From an uncultured Clostridium sp. (lineage in GTDB: Bacteria > Bacillota > Clostridia > Lachnospirales > Lachnospiraceae): a DNA stretch of 5,771 nt. The notes beneath the pieces are model-generated. The model did no database searches and was not told the origin of the DNA. It was given only the letters and a program-made list of their open reading frames with translations. The stretch lies in contig UQXF01000134.1 in NCBI GenBank assembly GCA_900544905.1, positions 1-5,771 on the forward strand, written 5' to 3'. A program made the position numbers and the translations under genes. Below are positions 5,701 through 5,771 of this stretch, in pieces. Each line of letters starts with the position of its first letter. Within the stretch, counting starts at the first letter, position 1.

Positions 5701-5706
5701 ACCTCC
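5701..5706 (-). promoter_or_regulatory. Ribosome binding site of the DUF2383-like gene
   Basis: On the minus strand GGAGGT (complement of ACCTCC, 5701-5706) sits 8 bases before the ATG ending at 5692. A TACAAT -10-like sequence lies just upstream (complement of about 5712-5717), but I see no convincing -35 at the right distance. The promoter is left uncalled. Confidence 0.82.
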
Positions 5707-5726
5707 AATCAATTGTATAATCTCTC

Positions 5727-5771
5727 GGAATCTTTAAGCCAGTAAATATAAGGCTTTCAGATTCCTTTTTT
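5727..5771 (+). terminator. Plus-strand intrinsic terminator at the window end
   Basis: GGAATCT (5727-5733) pairs with AGATTCC (5759-5765). After a 2x2 internal loop, AAGCC (5736-5740) pairs with GGCTT (5752-5756) around an 11-base loop. TTTTTT runs from 5766 to the last base of the window. On the minus strand no U-tract follows the stem. It would end plus-strand transcription, yet the nearest plus-strand gene upstream is the restriction gene, over 500 bases away. Confidence 0.72.

Overview
The window looks like a chromosomal contig end from a low-to-moderate-GC Firmicute, most likely a gut Lachnospiraceae-type Clostridium. The evidence is AAAGGAGG-type ribosome binding sites, AT-rich intergenic DNA, a Cache-type chemoreceptor, and a secreted BspA-like leucine-rich-repeat protein carrying lysine-rich Big_2 domains. 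No species can be named from the sequence alone.

Layout: bases 1-48 are not genomic. They are the end of an Illumina P7 oligo, an 8-base index and the Nextera read-2 transposon adapter, so the true sequence starts at base 49. Bases 49-1438 (+) hold the 3' part of a methyl-accepting chemotaxis protein, cut at the contig edge and ended by a strong intrinsic terminator (1466-1490). After a ~310-base AT-rich spacer comes a complete secreted protein (1751-3721, +): signal peptide, LRR_5 repeats, cysteine-pair (zinc-ribbon-like) modules, a Pro/Thr linker of 39-base repeats and two Big_2 domains. It ends at a long imperfect hairpin terminator. A 437-base spacer then holds a second inverted repeat, a palindrome next to a plausible extended -10 promoter, and a good RBS. 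These lead into a solitary modification-dependent (type IV) restriction endonuclease with an N-terminal EVE/PUA-like domain and a C-terminal Mrr nuclease (4159-5184, +). A short convergent gap carries a hairpin that works best as a minus-strand terminator. The last gene (5258-5692, -) encodes a small helical protein resembling the ferritin-like DUF2383/PA2169 group. The window closes on a plus-strand intrinsic terminator (5727-5771).

The genes do not form one operon. Each has its own RBS and is separated from its neighbours by a terminator-like hairpin. The themes are environmental sensing, surface/extracellular interaction, defence against modified foreign DNA, and a possible stress or storage protein. 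I found no convincing new multi-gene system. The most system-like item is the stand-alone EVE-Mrr gene with its palindrome-flanked promoter. The most consequential practical observation is the adapter at the start, which creates a false start codon and a false N-terminus for the chemoreceptor.
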